64,000 nucleotides of DNA. Source: Symbiodinium natans (taxonomy: Eukaryota; Sar; Dinophyceae; Suessiales; Symbiodiniaceae). Position numbers and translations under genes: made by a program. The notes below the pieces were generated by a model. It was not told the origin of the DNA, did no database searches, and worked only from the letters and a program-made list of their open reading frames with translations. The stretch lies in assembly GCA_905221605.1 (NCBI GenBank), contig CAJNDS010002423.1, positions 217,501 to 281,500 of the forward strand, written 5' to 3'. The first letter of the stretch is position 1, and each line of letters starts with the position of its first letter. Shown here in pieces: positions 17,146 to 31,600 of the stretch.

Positions 17146-19116
17146 TAAACCCGAAACCTTTTTGCAGGGATGGCAAGGGCTCAGGGCGCATGGAGAAGCC
17201 TTATTCTCTCACTTGCGCAGCCTACATACTTCCGCGCCTTGAACCCTTTTCCCAAACCCTAAAACCCTAAACCTTAAACCCTGAACCCTGAACCCTGAAC
17301 CCTAAACCCTCAACCCTCAACCCTCAACCCTCAACCCTAAACCCTAAACCCTAAACCCTAAACCCTTGAACCAAGGAGTCAGCCGGGGAGGGCGCCGCGC
17401 TAGTGATTCCAAAGGCGGGTGGGGGAGCATGCGAACTGGAGCTGTTGTTGGGAAATCTGGGTCCGACACACTTTGACATGGGACCCTAAACCCTAAACCC
17501 AAACCCTAAGCCCGAAACCCTACCTAAACCCTAAACCCTGTAAACCCTAAACCCTTGAAGCCTCAAGAAGGGCACCAACCGTCTGGGGGTCTTTGGGCTG
17601 AACAGGGGTTTAGGGTTCGGGGTTTAGGTGTTTAGGGTTCAGGGAAACCTAACAGGAACTGAAACCCGAACTCATTGGTTCATTGGTCCGTAGTCGGGCA
17701 CGAGGAGTTTAGGTAGCTCATTTGGCGGCCACTCCGAGAGAGGCCGCGGCCCGGGCAGCAGAACTGATGGACGCAAATATGGCTCAGGGTTTAGGGTTTT
17801 GTGTTTAAACCCTAAACCCTAAACCCTAAACCCTAAACCCTAAACCCTAAACCCTAAACCCTAAACCCTAAACCCTAAACCCTAAACCCTAAACCCTAAA
17901 CCCTAAATCGAGGCTCGGGGCTGCAATGCCCAAACCCTGAACCCAGCCCAAACCCCGAAGCCAGCAAGCAGGCATCTCATCTTACACCCTCAGCCCTGAA
18001 GCCTCTTGCGGAAAAGTTCTTGTTCGGGTTTCTAGGGTTTAGGGTTTAGGGTTTAGGGTTTAGGGTTTAGGGTAAGCCCTACAACCCAAAACCCTAGAAC
18101 CCCAAAACCCATGAACACTCAAACAGGGTTTGGGGATGAATGTGATCAGTCTTGAACTCTACTACTGTTCCTACAACACGAAACCCTGCAACCCGATTTA
18201 GGGTTTAGGGTTTAGGGTTTTCCCTGAACAGTCAACCTGATCCGCCTAACCGTAACCACATCAGTGGTTTCGCCCAGGCCTTCAACCCCAAGCACATATC
18301 TGGGCAGTGCAAGCCCAAAATCCTGAACCGGAAGCAGCCAACCCTAAATTTAACCCCTACATAAACCCCAAACCCCTGAACCCTGAGACCCTAATCTGCC
18401 AAGGCCCGGTACATTGTATGGGATCCCTTATTGGGTTTAACGTGATCCTATTCAGGAATGTTTTTCAGATGGTTTTTACGGGGCCAAGACCCTAAAGCCT
18501 AAAACCCTAAAACCCTAAACCCTAAACCCTAAACCCTAAACCCTAAACCCTAAACCCTAAACCCTAAACCCTAAACCCTAAACCCTAAACCCTAAACCCT
18601 AAACCTTAAATTGATTATTATAATATTTAAAACCTAACCCGAGAGCCCGAAACCCGCTCGGGGCCAGGTGTGGATCCCTGTGCGCAATGAGGCCCGCGGT
18701 GTGTATGCAAGCCTTAGAGGTTTTCCCTAGGCCCTAAACCCTAAACCCTAAACCCGAAACCCTAAACCCTAAATCCTAAGCCCTAAACCCTAAAGCCTAA
18801 AGCTTATCACTACTATAGCTTAAGAACCCCCAAAATGTTCAAACAGCAACAATCCAACTTTTTGGGGGAAGTTCTTAAGCAAGAAACCCTAAACCCTAAA
18901 CCCTAAACCCTAAACCCTAAACCCTAAACCCTAAACCCTAAACCCTAAACCCTAAACCCTAAACCCTAAACATGCTGAACCCTTAGGGGTTTACAGGCCC
19001 TAGGGTGCCTTCAGCGGGATGCAACAATCTAGGGTTTAGGGTTTGGGGCTTTGGTTTTTACATCGGGTTGAGGCCTACGGAGATGCTGCCCCAATTCTGT
19101 TGGAGTCGGACTTATT

Positions 19117-19354
19117 AAACCCTAAACCCTAAACCCTAAACCCTAAACCCTAAACCCTAAACCCTAAACCCTAAACCCTAAACCCTAAACCCTAAACCCT
19201 AAACCCTAAACCCTAAACCCTAAACCCTAAACCCTAAACCCTAAACCCTAAACCCTAAACCCTAAACCCTAAACCCTAAACCCTAAACCCTAAACCCTAA
19301 ACCCTAAACCCTAAACCCTAAACCCTAAACCCTAAACCCTAAACCCTAAACCCT
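19117..19354 (-). repeat. Longest uniform CCCTAAA array left of the aminopeptidase gene
   Basis: About 34 consecutive perfect CCCTAAA units (some 238 bp), which suggests recent expansion or homogenisation. Confidence 0.95.
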
Positions 19355-21334
19355 AAGCCAAACAAGCCCGTGTTCACTCGTGGGTTGTCGGTATTCACCA
19401 CAACGTACTAGACCCTAAACCCGAAACCCTAAACTGAACAACTCGACCCGGAGCTCCCTTAAACCTTAGATCCAACACAGGGTTTAGGGTTTGGGGTTTA
19501 GGGTTTGGGGTTTAGGGTTTGGGGTTTGGGGTTTAGAGAGAGGGCTTCGAAAGAGGGGTTTCGCATTGAAGGTTTGGCTGTGGCCCGTCGGCAGGATCAT
19601 CTCATCAGCTCCTAGACCCCAAACCCTGAACCCTGAACCCTGAACCCTCAACCCTCAACCCTAAATCTTAAACCTGAACCCTAAACCCTCAACCCTAAAC
19701 CCTAAACCTGAACCCTAAACCCTAAAACCTAAACCTCAACCCTCAACCCAAAACCCTAAACCTGAACCCTAAACCCTAAACCCTAAACCTGAGCCCCAAA
19801 CCCCAAACCCTAAACCATCCCCAGCCAGGAACTCCGACCGCCGTAGCGGGTTTCGGGCTGTGGCTTGCGCTCGGTCGGCCCTAAACCCTAAACCCGAAAC
19901 CCTAAACCCTAAACCCTAAACCCTAAACCCTAAACCCTAAACCCTAAACCCTAAACCCTAAACCTCGGGGTGTAGCCTCAAACTCGGCCCCCAGGACATT
20001 CTCAAGACGCTGACTTCGCATGGCTGGGGCCTGTGGATGCTCCGACTCTGGTCTGGTTGAGGGTTTAGGGTTTAGGGTTTAGGGTTTAGGGTTTAGGGTT
20101 TAGGGTTTAGGGTTTAGGGTTTAGGGTTGAGGGGTAGGGTTTAGGGGTCGGGTTTAGGGGTTGGTGTTTAGGGGTAGGTTTTGGGGTTTCGGGCTTAGGG
20201 TTTACGTGGCTTCGACAGCTTACACGGTGCATAAGTATTTCAGCGGATTTCATGCCGGGGTTTAGGGTTTAGGGTTTAGGGTTTAGGGTTTAGGGTTTAG
20301 GGTTTAGGGTTTAGGGTTTAGGGATTACTTACGGCTGGCTTTTGCAGTAGGGTCGTACAGGGCTTGTCAGTTCTATCGTTCGCTTACAATCTCCTCAAAT
20401 AGAATCAAATAATCACCCCTAACCCAAACCCCTAGGCCCGTACAAGGAGTAATGTTTTTGTTTTTTTTGTTTTTTTTCGTGGGGGTTTCTTAAGCAAGTA
20501 GTAGATCAGATTTTGAAGCTCATCGGGGCTCAGCGTAGTCTAGGGATTTGAAGGGTTTTGTGGATGGTGGAGAGCGCGCATGCCCGATAGGGTTTTAGGG
20601 TTAGGGTTTAGGGTTTAGGGTTTACGGTTTAGGGTTTAGGGTTTAGGGTTCAGGGTTCAGGGTTTAGGGTCTCAGAACCTCAACCCTATGAGTATCAGTG
20701 TGTTAAACCAAAGGGGTCCTGGGCAACCAAAGAATCCCAAGCGGCGTGTCAGAAGGGATGGGGCTGAGCCCTCAGGCGCCTCCGCTAAACCCCGCCCCCA
20801 CCCCCGCCCACCCCCCAGCTCCCGAACAAAACAGAAAGCAACACAGAGCAACAAGTCGCCCTCTGTTGGGACCACGAGATTAGGACGGGGTCTTCGGGTT
20901 CAGGGCTGCAGGGCATTTTATCTTTACAGGGTTCTTGAGGGGAGTTCAAGGGGGGGAGGTACCTAGGGGACCTTAAAGAAGCTTCGGGAAGCTTAGGGAG
21001 CCTTAGGGAGTAGTGGGTTGAACCCCCTTCCCTTAAGAACCCTAAACCCTAAACCCAATCCCGAAATCCTAAACCCTAAACCCTAACCCCGGAACCCTGA
21101 ACCCTAAACCCTAAACCCTAAACTGTATCTGCAGATCGCCGCTTCTCCGCAGTCTTTTGACATGACGCAGGTACACCCCAACCCACGGATCAAGCTCCCG
21201 AAGCCCCTACTATCCCTGACCTTAAGCTGGTGGTGTAAGGTTTAGAGGTCCAGGTAGGACGGTTTAGGATTGACGGTTTAGGGTTTAGGGTTTAGGGTTT
21301 AGGGTTTAGGGTTTAGAGTTAAAGGCCCGAAACC

Positions 21335-21397
21335 ATGGCTTCCAGCAAAGCTGCCGGGCGTGTTCTGCTGCCGCCCACGGTCGAGCCTGTCAAGTAT
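21335..21397 (+). CDS. Aminopeptidase exon 1 (start codon)
   Basis: The exon begins ATG GCT TCC (MASSKAAGR) and ends PPTVEPVKY, matching the 'LP..V.P..Y' start of the M1 domain. The donor is GCAACC. Joining to exon 2 gives Y-DIKLTPDL with the usual family spacing. No signal peptide is seen. Confidence 0.85.
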
Positions 21398-24300
21398 GCA
21401 ACCCGGCTCCAGATGTTCAGCACACCGCCCTACCTAGGGTTTAGGGTTTAGGGTTTAGGGTTTAGGGTTCAGGGTTCAGGGTTCAGGGTTCAGGGTTCAG
21501 GGTTCAGGGTTCAGGGCTCAGGTTCAGGGTTCAGGTTTAGGGTTTAGGGTTTAGACCCCCAGACATAAGCCCAAAACCCCAAACCCCCCCAACTACGGCA
21601 GACTAATGGCATGATATGATCTCTACAAATGATGGTCCACTGAGTCATTGGGACCTTTGACAGGGTTGCATTAGAGGCATTTTTGTAATACCTGGTTTCC
21701 TCCTACCAGGATCAAGGAAGCGTAAGGGGCTACCATTTAAAGAACATCCCAAGTTATCGTGTTCATCACGGCAATGCGCATGCACCTATTCTGCAAGGAG
21801 CCTCCTGCATTGTTAAAAGATTATGCGGAATACCAGCTGGCTGCATCTCTGACACCGATGGACCACGCCATGCGGACCTAGACGCAACAACAGATGATTT
21901 GTCGTTTGCTCGCAACGCTTGCTTCACAATTCGAATCCGATCCCTGGTGCTCCTCATGCAAATGTCTCCCGCAATCTCACAAGAGCACAGCAGACCCTAA
22001 ACCCTAGACCCCGAACCCTAAACCCTAAGCCCAAAGCCCGAATTGTTTTTCAAGTCAAGGAGGGTCCTTTCCTTTTCCTGGGATGCTCGGGGGCAACAGC
22101 TTTTAAGCCAAATCCTCAAGCTGAACCAAAGGCCTATAAGCCCCAAACACCTAGGAACCTACTTGGGCATTTCCCAAAGTAGGGGTACTGCGCTTTTATA
22201 CCCCCAACAGAACAGAATCCACGTAAAGGGGCCCACAAAAAAGGGCACCCCTATTTTCGGGGCTGACAAGGTAGGCCCTTGATATTTGTATGTTCTCTTA
22301 GTTGGGTTTTTTGAGCAGCATTTTTTTTGGAAGAGATTTTCAAACCCTAAACCCTAAACCCTAAACCCTAAACCCCCGAAAGGCCCTAAGGCCACCCTGG
22401 CCCTAGCTGAGGATATCAAGCTCACCCCGGACCTGGTAAACTTCACCTTCGACGGCACTGAGCAGATCTGCGCCCGGCCTAAAAGTGATTTAGGGTTTAG
22501 GGTTTAGGGTTTAGGTTCAGGGTTTAGGGTTTAGGGTTAGGGTTTAGGGTTAGGGTTTAGGGTTTAGGGTTTAGGGTTTAGGGTTTAGGGTTTAGGGTTT
22601 AGGGTTTAGGGTTTAGGGTTTAGGGTTTAGGGTTTAGGGTTTAGGGTTTAGGGTTTAGGGTTTAGGGTTTAGGGTTTAGGGTTTAGGTTCAGGGTTTAGG
22701 GTTTAGGGTTAGGGTTTAGGGTTTAGGGTTAGGGTTTAGGGTTTAGGGTTTAGGGTTTAGGGTTTAGGGTTTAGGGTTTAAGGTTTAGGGTTTAGGGTTT
22801 AGGGTTTGGGGTTGAGAGAAAAGGGTGCATCGGGTCCTTGGCAGCCCAGTGGTACCCTTTACCCCTTTATTGGCTTAAGGTTCCCCTAGAAATGAACCAA
22901 CCCTGTGCCCTTATTGTAATAGTTAATTACTGGGGTACCAAAGGGGTCTATAGGGCTTTGGGATTCATGGGTTTTGTGGGGCGTTAGGGTTTGTAGGGGT
23001 TTTGGACTTTGCGGTTCATAGGGTTTTGGATTCTCAGCTGGTATCCTCGTCGGGGTCTCCTGTACCCTGCCTGAGTCACCGGCACGGTTCCCTAAACCCT
23101 AAACCCTAAACCCTAAACCCTAAACCCTTTAAACCCTTTAAACCCTTTAAACCCTTTAAACCCTTTAAACCCTTTAAACCCTAAACCCTAAACCCTAGAC
23201 TCCGGAATTTCAGGGCTTCCGCACTTTTCACACGTGCCATCAGGCTTGGACATCCGTGAGGCGACCGATGCCTCCCGGCTGCGGCAAGCGCTTGGGTTTA
23301 GGGTTTAGGGTTTAGGGTTTAGGGTTTGGGGTTTGGGGTTTGGGGTTTGGGGTTGCCGAAAGTTATATAGGCGAAGGGTTGAAGTTTCAGGGTTTCGGCT
23401 TGCAGGGTTTTGTCGGGCTTACTGCGTTTATAGGGTTTGCAGGGTTTATGTTGGCGTTCCAGTGCTGCCCCCGTTAGTTTCTCAGCCCTCTTTGCACAAC
23501 AGAAAAGAGGAACTAGTTCGCACATCTGCATGTGCCAGCGGGCACATTTTTTTGGGGTGCCTGAGTGATCGGTATAATGTATGCATCTGAAAATGTTCTA
23601 ATGGAGATTCAGTGTCTTACCTTTCTGCATTGGGAGATCTATGTCTTTAATTCTTTCTGCTCTTTGATTCACACAAAAAAACCAGACCACACCCAAAACA
23701 AAAATCAGGGTTTTCCTTATCAAACAGGGTCACTGGAACAACTTCAATTGCAGTACTGCGTTGCATTCCGAAGAGTCAGCTCCCACACGACAATGCGTTG
23801 CTAAGCCACAACAGTTCACCAAAGTACAGCTCAACTATGCTTGTCCCCGGAGGCGCGACCTCTTTCGTACTCTGTGCCTTTGTGAACACTTGTGGACAAA
23901 TGTGTTTCGATGCCCGAAGATGTATATATAGACATCCACATATATTTAGTGCTCAATTCCAAAACCCCAAACCCCAAACCCAAAACCCCAAACCCTAAAC
24001 CCTAACCCTAAACCCTAAACCCTAAACCCTAAACCCCAAACCCTAAACCCCAAACCCTAAACCCCAAACCCTAAGCCCCAAACCCTAAACCCCAAACCCT
24101 AAACCCTAAACCCTAAACCCTAAACCCTAAACCCTAAACCCTAAACCCTAAACCCTAAACCCTAAAACAACACAAACAGACAAACTCTCGCACTAAAGAG
24201 TCGAGGCATCGGGCTCTGTTTCTTGTCTTTGCCGTAAAAAGCTGGGCCCCCCCAAACCTGGATCCTCAACTCTAACCCCTAAGTTAGGGTTTAGGGTTTA

Positions 24301-25597
24301 GGGTTTGGGGTTTAGGGTTTAGGGTTTAGGGTTTAGGGTTTAGGATTTTGGGTTTAGGGTTTAGGGTTTAGGGTTTGGGGTCGGAAGTCCAACCTAAACG
24401 TGAAATCGGCCGAGGAGATCACGCTGCACGCAAAGGAGATCTCCATCAAGCCACCCGCCCAAAGGGTGGGTTTAGGGTTTAGGGTTTAGGATTTAGGGTT
24501 TAGGGTTTAGGGTTTAGGATTTAGGGTTTAGGGTTCAGGGTGCCCCAGAGTACAGTGACTAAACCCTAATTACACTCCTGTGCCATCCTGGGTTCAGGGT
24601 TTAGGGTTTAGGGTTTAGGGTTTAGGGGTTTAGGGTTTAGGGTTTAGGGTTTAGGGTTTAGGGTTTAGGGTTTAGGGTTTAGGTGCGCTTGCCCAGACCG
24701 TAAATATATGGACCCTGTGGGCCTCGTATGACGATTATGTGGGGGATAATTAAGCCTAACTCAGGTTCTTTGAGGGGGGAACCTGGGGGGGGGGGGGGGT
24801 AGTATAGACGGGGGTAGTAGGGGAACCCATGAAGTTTGCAGCCAGAAAAAACCCTTTTGCCCTTCTTTTGGTTCTAGGTTCCCTTATAAAGTGACCAACC
24901 CCAAAGGGTACCCTGATTGTAACATGGTCAGGGCTACCTAGCAATCGTCCTGCCCCTCCACAAACCCCGCCTAGAACGCTCCAAAGCATCCTGAACCCCC
25001 GAAAAAACAAAACAAAACCAGCACCCAACAAACCAAGCAAACAACTCACAAAAATCCTTAAAAGACCACAAAGACCTCAAACGCAACTCTCAGGTGTTCG
25101 GGGTTTAGGGCTTAGGGTTTAGGGTTTCGGGTTTAGGGCTGAGGGTTTCGGGTTTAAGGTTTACGAGAACTCTCAAATGTTTGGGGCTTGGAAGACCAGC
25201 CGCCCAGGAGCCACACCGTCCTCCTGAAGGCTGGAAAGGAGGAGCTCAAGCCCCAGGCAAGGGGGTTTAGGGATTGAGGGGGGTTTAGGGTTTAGGGTTT
25301 AGGGTTTTGGGTTTAGGGTTTAGGGTTTAGGGTTGCTTTAGGGGTTTAGGGGTTTCGGGTTTAGGGTTTAGAGTTTATAATTGGGGGGCATGGGTGGGGT
25401 TTGGGGGATTTAAGGTTTAGGGGGTTCAGGTTTTTGCCTGGTTTAGGGGGGGGGGGTGTTGAAGGGGTAAGTTTAGGAGGTTCAGGTTTGGTTTTGGGGT
25501 TGAAGGGTTGGCAGGGCTTGGAAGGACGTAAAGGGCGTGGTGCGTTTTGGGTAGTTGGGGGGTGGGCTTGAGGTGGCCGCCTCGGGGCAGTTTTTTT

Positions 25598-25628
<31 letters not shown>

Positions 25629-28600
25629 GGTTCTCGGGTAGGTGGGTTTTGGGCTTCAAGGGCGTCAAGGCCTTTGCCAGAGACAGAGGACTTATGGGCT
25701 CTCGGGTGTAGGGTTTTGGCATCTGCAGGGAGGGCTTAAACCATCGCTGCAAGCCCACGAGCTTCGGGGTTTCATGCAGCTTGCGCGGTTTAGGGTTTAG
25801 GGTTTAGGGTTTAAGGGTTTAAGGGTTTAAGGGTTTAAGGGTTTAAGGGTTTAAGGGTTTAGGGTTTAGGGTTTAGGGTTTAGGGTTTAGGGTTTAGGGT
25901 TTAGGGTTTAGGGTTTAGGGTTTAGGGTTTAGGGTTTAGGTGCATCTGCTCAGATCTTCGGGGTGTGATGCAGGGTTGAAGTTGAGAGTCAATTCCAGGC
26001 TTTTGTCTGAACCCGTCCTCGGCCCCAATCACCGGATGCCCGGCGAAGGCTGTCAACTACAGCATGAAGGCATCTTGGCGCCTAAACCCCAAACCCTAAA
26101 CCCTAAACTCTAAACTCCAAGCCCTAAACCCTAAACCCTAAACCCTAAACCCTAAACCCTAAACCCTAAACCCTAAACCCTAAACCCTAAACCCCAAGCC
26201 CTCTCATTCTCCCTGCCTTGACCACCCAAAAGAGTACCTTTTACGACACACCTTGTAGGGACCCCCTGGGGCCGTAGACCCGAATCCCTACACCTTAAAT
26301 CCTTGGCTTCTGGGGGCCGTGGGCATCCCTAACCCTTTCAATCTCGAAGCCTAAACCCGTACACCCCCAAACACTCAACCCCCAAACCCCTAAACCCGAA
26401 ACCCTAAATCCTAAACGCTAAGCCCTAAACCCTAAACCCCAAACCCCTACACTCCGAATCCGGGCTGTTAGGATAAGGGGGGGACCTCCCAACCGCCAAG
26501 CTTTGATACCAGACTTGGGGAATGTGGGATTGGGAGCACGATCTTTCTTTGGCCTGGGCCCAGGCAGTACCAGGCTTGACGTGGGTAGCGTTTCGGGTTT
26601 AGGGTTTCGGGTTTAGGGTTTCGGGTTTCGGGTTTAGGGTTTCGGGTTTAGAGTTTCGGGTTTAGGCTTTCGTGTTTAGGTTTTAGGGTTTCGAGTTTCG
26701 GGTTTAGGGTCCCAGGCTTTTGCCGTCGCAGCTGCTAGGGGCATCCACTGACTGACAGCGAAGGAGAACCTCGCCCAATCGACCCCTGTTTCCTAACCCT
26801 CAGCTTACTCTGAACAAAAAACCCCTACACCTTAAACCCTAAACCCCAATTAAACCTTATACTCCCTGATTCTAAACCCCCCGCACACCCCCGAATTACG
26901 CCAAGCCCTAAACCCCAAACCCTAAACCCTAAACCCCGAATTAAACGCCCAGGAGTGCACGCTGTGCTTCAAGTTCGCGGAGATGCTTCCGGTCGGAGAG
27001 GCACCTTTTGGGCAGGGTTTAGTTTCGGGCTTTGGGTGGCTCGAGCCGGGTTTGTCCCAAAACCTGCCTTTGTGATAGGCTACACAAGAGTTGTGGCAAG
27101 AGGTCTTAAACTCAGAGCCAGGACTGGGTCTTTGGGCGTTTTGGGGGGCATCGTATATATAGACAGCAGCCCCGACCCCGCCCCACCCTAAACCCTGCAC
27201 CCTGGAACCCTAAACCCTAAACCCTTGCAAGGCTGCTGATCTTCAGGTGTTTAGGGCGTGGTCTTAGGGAGGCCCAAGCCTACTATACGTTTCCAACACA
27301 ACAAGATGGCCACCCTATGCCCTATAGGGTTTAGGGTTTGGGGTTTGGGGTTTAGGGTTTAGGGTTTAGGGTCCATTCCCTATAGGCATCCCCATCCTTC
27401 CATAAGGTAAGAAGCCAAGACTCATCGAGCCTTAAGCACAATCTCCCCAAGTTGCGGCGCCCTGCCGGAGTCTGCGCTAGAGGTTGAGGGTTTAGGTTAC
27501 TCGCACCCACCCACCCCCACCTCCCGGCCCCGTGTCGAAAGGCTGTGTTAGAGATGGAGTTCTTCGGGATTTTGAACAACCAGATGGCAGGCCTTCCATG
27601 ACTTTGTGAACGTGTGGCGGGGGGTGGGTTTGGGGGTATAGGGTTTAGGCGACTTGGCTTCTGGGGGTTTGGAAGGGCCTGAAGCCGCAGCCCCTCAAAG
27701 GCGGGCTTGCCAGCATCGCGGGTTGAGTGGAGGGGGGCTGCCAGCATCGCGGGTTGAGTGGAGGGCTTCGAGGGGCCCCTCCGAATAAATATCGGTCTAA
27801 TTAGGACCCTCGGAGGGATGGAGATCCTTCAAAAAAAGCCAATTAGGGATCGATGGAAAAAGTAAACGGAAAGGGGGGAGGGATGGAGGGAGGGAGGGAG
27901 GGAGGGACGCCCTAACCCTACAGGATCTTGGTTTTCGGGTACCCTTGCGAACCTCGACCAAACAGGTTTTTGATTTTGCTGATCCCTGTTTGAAATTTGA
28001 CTGCTTCTGATCCCTAAACCCTAGACCCTAAATGAAAAATCCCCCCGTTTGTTTTTCGGGATCCGAAGGTGGATAGCCAAGAATGGGGTGCGAAGCATTT
28101 TGGCTGCGCGGGGTGCAGCGTTGGGATCCAGGACTTTCTTGGTGCGGGCGCGCCGGGATAGCAGGGATTGCGTCTTGGTCGCGACAATGGCGGAGCTTAA
28201 AGCTTATATTTATACGGTTTCGCGATTGTGGTTTAGGGTGGAGGACCCATTTGATTCCAGAACGGTCGGGCGCCGTGATGAGGATAGGATGGAAGAACCA
28301 ACTTGGCAGCCATCGACCTCCTTGTCATCGACTTCGACGACTTCGTCGCATGCTCCGAGGTGCTTAAACGTAAACTTGAAACCGGAACTAGGGTTCGCCC
28401 CCCAAAGTTTGCCAATCAGGGGCGATGGAAAAGGGGTTGGGGCTCAGGCAGGGATCTGCGCCAAACGTGGAAGTTGTGTTCTTGAATCCGATTGACCGCA
28501 ACCGAATCAGCAGTTCCACGCTCCTGCTTGTTCACCGCGCGCGCAGGAAAGACACCTCGATGGCCCAAAAATGAGTCAGACTTGAGAGTCAATTTTCTCG

Positions 28601-31600
28601 CCTCCCCGTGTTTTGACACGTTTTGAGTACTTAGGTTGCACTATCGAAACCATATTATATAGGGCCAGAACGCCCATGTCCGCGCGATGATAACGTCCAT
28701 GTTGCCAGCAGGTGCGGACGGGCAGGATGTCCATGCGCAGCGCTGATAGAATCCATGGGGCCAGTGGCTAGAGCAGCCATGCCTCACGATCTATGCCAGT
28801 GCGATGGTCGTCTCGTACTTAGCTCTTTTTCCGTGGCACTGTTTATCCAAAGGATCTATGGGAAAACAGCAGGTTGCTCGCAATAGCTTGCGGACAAACT
28901 CCATGTCCGTGTAAAAGTACGCGGATTGCATTGCGAGAAGCGGCCGTTGGGCCAGTGCCCTTGTTTGGCATGGCTGCTTGAACAGCATTGAGCGGAGGGA
29001 GAAGCTGCTGGTGGCGCCGTCGTTCCCGCAAATGAAATCCGGTACGTCGGCGTCACCGAAACATCGGATCGGCTGGCGCGGCCAGAGTGAGTCCTCAACG
29101 AAGCTCTCCTAGCTTCGTAGCTAGGGCTAGGGTGCATGAACACAGCATAACGCAGCGTGTGCAAACATGCAATGTTCAAATGGCAGCGTACGCAGCTGGC
29201 AGCGCAACACAGCGTGTGCGCCTGAATCGAAGCGTGTTCAAATGGCTGCAAATCCTGGGCGACACTCATGTCGGAATGTTGCAGGCTCTGCGGAAGCGTC
29301 GCGGAAGCAGCGTCAACGTGCGTTAGCAGATTAGCAAGGATCGCAATCGCTTGTTGCGTTGCTCATTTTCGCGATAGCAAGGCGCGTACTTTTTGCTTGC
29401 AAGTCAGGTTGTTGAACGGCCAAAATCCGGCTACGTATTCCATATTGAATCGTGTTGCCTATCAGCCAAACATCCAAGAGGTTGAGTGCCCCATCAACAG
29501 AGTGTGAACAAGTTGGGAATGCCGTGGTGTTTCTTGTGTTTCAATCTAACACGTCAGTTACCCAGCGCCGGGCGTTTGCTTTTGACCGCAGTAAGATAGG
29601 GCGGCTGTTCGTGTAGCGTAGCAAAGTTTCAACGAGTTGAAACTCATCACAACTCACTATGAAGTTGGCCGTGGCTTGCTGCCTCTGTGGGCAAGGTCTT
29701 GCCCTCAGGGCTGACTGTTCTCGCTGATTGAGAAAGTTTCAATCTGAGCGCGAAACTCGCTAGGGCTTGGGCTCACTTTTTCTGCTTGACACCTGCAAAC
29801 ATCAAATCCAGCTCTTCCTCTTCCTCTCAGTTCAGCCTTTGCAGCCCAGCCCAACAAAAGGCCAGCAATTCTCAGTCCTGTTGCGAAACGCATGTCCTTC
29901 ATGTGTAAAAGACATATATAAGTCATTCAGGGAAGGCGCAAGTGATCCAAAACAGACGAACAAGCGATAGACAAAGAGTAGTGGCAAGTGACAAGTGAGT
30001 TTTCGCCGGCCAGCATGACTATCATGACTCCGTGGGATATCCAGGCAAGAACGTTCTGGGAAAGTGTGAGACACCGTGGCGTCTGCAATGATGCCTGCCC
30101 ATGGTACGTTCTGAAGCGGAACTTGCTTGTGCATCCGACGTCGCCCCCCGCTCGCCCACACCCCGCTCAGGCTGGAGCTCCCCGGCCGCGATTCCGAAAA
30201 TCCGTCTGCAGCATGCTTGGCACTACTGCTGAGCTTATCTGACCAAGACATTGAAGCTGCCGGGCTGGAATCTTCACATGGTGGAGACGTCGGGTCGCTG
30301 GGCGGAGCGTGTCTGTCACAGCTTCTTCTGCTGTTTTCCCACGTTTGTTGCAGGGTTGTTCGACTGCAATTTGACATGTGCTCCCACTATGAGGCAGGCA
30401 AGGCGATGAGATCGAGGCATGCCAAGATGAACGATGTGTTGCCAACACGTTTTCCATGCCACCCCATGAGTCGAATGTCTTCTGAGGCCAGATCCAGCAG
30501 GATTTCGGACATCGTTGCTGTCAGACTCCAATTGCTGCAGTACGACACGGCAAGAAGCCGGAAGACATGCAGATGCTGACTGATCTGCCGGCAGACCTAG
30601 TTGATTTGTTGCAATGAGCTGCACAGATACACAGTTTACCTTCCCGATAGATCCGGTTGCTTTGAAAAGTTATACATCCCGAGTCATGAAGAATCGGGAT
30701 AGTCGTGACTAATGGTTAACTCTGCCCGGGCGTTCGATTTTGGATACATTTGCAAAAGCCGGGCATGATATCCAGAATCCTACATTGAAACAAAAAACCA
30801 AGACTTTTTTTACCTGTGATTTTGGATATACGGGGGCCCGACGATATCCAGAACCTTTAGGATTCTGGCTATGGCTTTGGCCGGGTGGGGTGTCGAAATT
30901 TCGTCCCTGCCCCCTTGGAAACTTCGACCCCTTGGCCTACTAGCAACAATGTATACACAGGGAAGTGGTGAACTCACAGTAGTGGGCACCGCCGGGTTCA
31001 CTTGCGTGTGTGTACGAGACAGCTCCTATATACTGCAATTCTTAGATGGGGAAATCGCTAGCGATTTAAAATCGAATGCGATTTGGATTTAAAATTCAAG
31101 AGCCCCAAATCGTTGGCGATTTGGAATGTGGTTCTGTAAACAAGGCTCCAAAAACCCCCCCGAAAAGGCTTCGGCAAAATGCGTTGTCGGAGGCTTGGAA
31201 AATGCAGTTTTGCAGGCTCTGGGTTTTGGAGGAGGGCTTCCGAACTCCCCGCAAAACGAAAAAAAGATTTATAAGGTTTTGCGCTCCGGGTAGGAATGAG
31301 CCCCAGCGATGAAACACCCCCTGCCTCAGGGGGGACCCGCAAGACCAGTGGCTGATGACTAAAAGCCCCTAAGCCCCAAAAACATCAATTACTCAATCCT
31401 GCTCCTGTTTAAATGCGTTTTTGGGCGCCTGCAAAACGCATCTTGAGCACAGGGCTTGATTGAGGGTTTAGGGCTGTAGGGTTTCGGGTTGGTTTTAAAG
31501 TTGAGAGGGCTGCAAAATGCGTTTTTGGGCACCTGAAAAACGCATTTTGAGCAAAGGGCTTGATGACAGAACCTTGTCTGCTGCTTTCACTTGGGGGGGG

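Larger units (their letters stand above)
14042..21300 (+). other. Exon-like islands between telomere-like arrays, gene not identified
   Basis: Several short unique islands have AG before and GT/GC after an open stretch. They are about 15562-15656 (ARELRREAPRDYQLCVLE), 16400-16433 (LDGDIVGFVIR, donor GTAAAG), 17168-17216 (GSGRMEKPYSLTC, donor GCAGCC), about 17561-17605 (LKKGTNRLGVFGLN), 17743-17781 (AAARAAELMDANM), 19995-20055 (DILKTLTSHGWGLWML) and 21135-21170 (IAASPQSFDMTQ, donor GTACAC). Their size and borders match the exons of the aminopeptidase gene downstream, so they may belong to a second gene of the same build. I do not recognise the protein, have not proved a common reading phase, and cannot rule out chance. 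Confidence 0.35.

Noticed and set aside
23933-24160. Proline/asparagine-rich peptides (LNPKP repeats) across arrays here and elsewhere
   Set aside because: They are translations of CCCTAAA/CCCCAAA repeats.
27232-27246. Possible 15-nt microexon LLIF between exons 5 and 6
   Set aside because: It has AG and GT borders and suits the family, but its phase fits neither neighbour.
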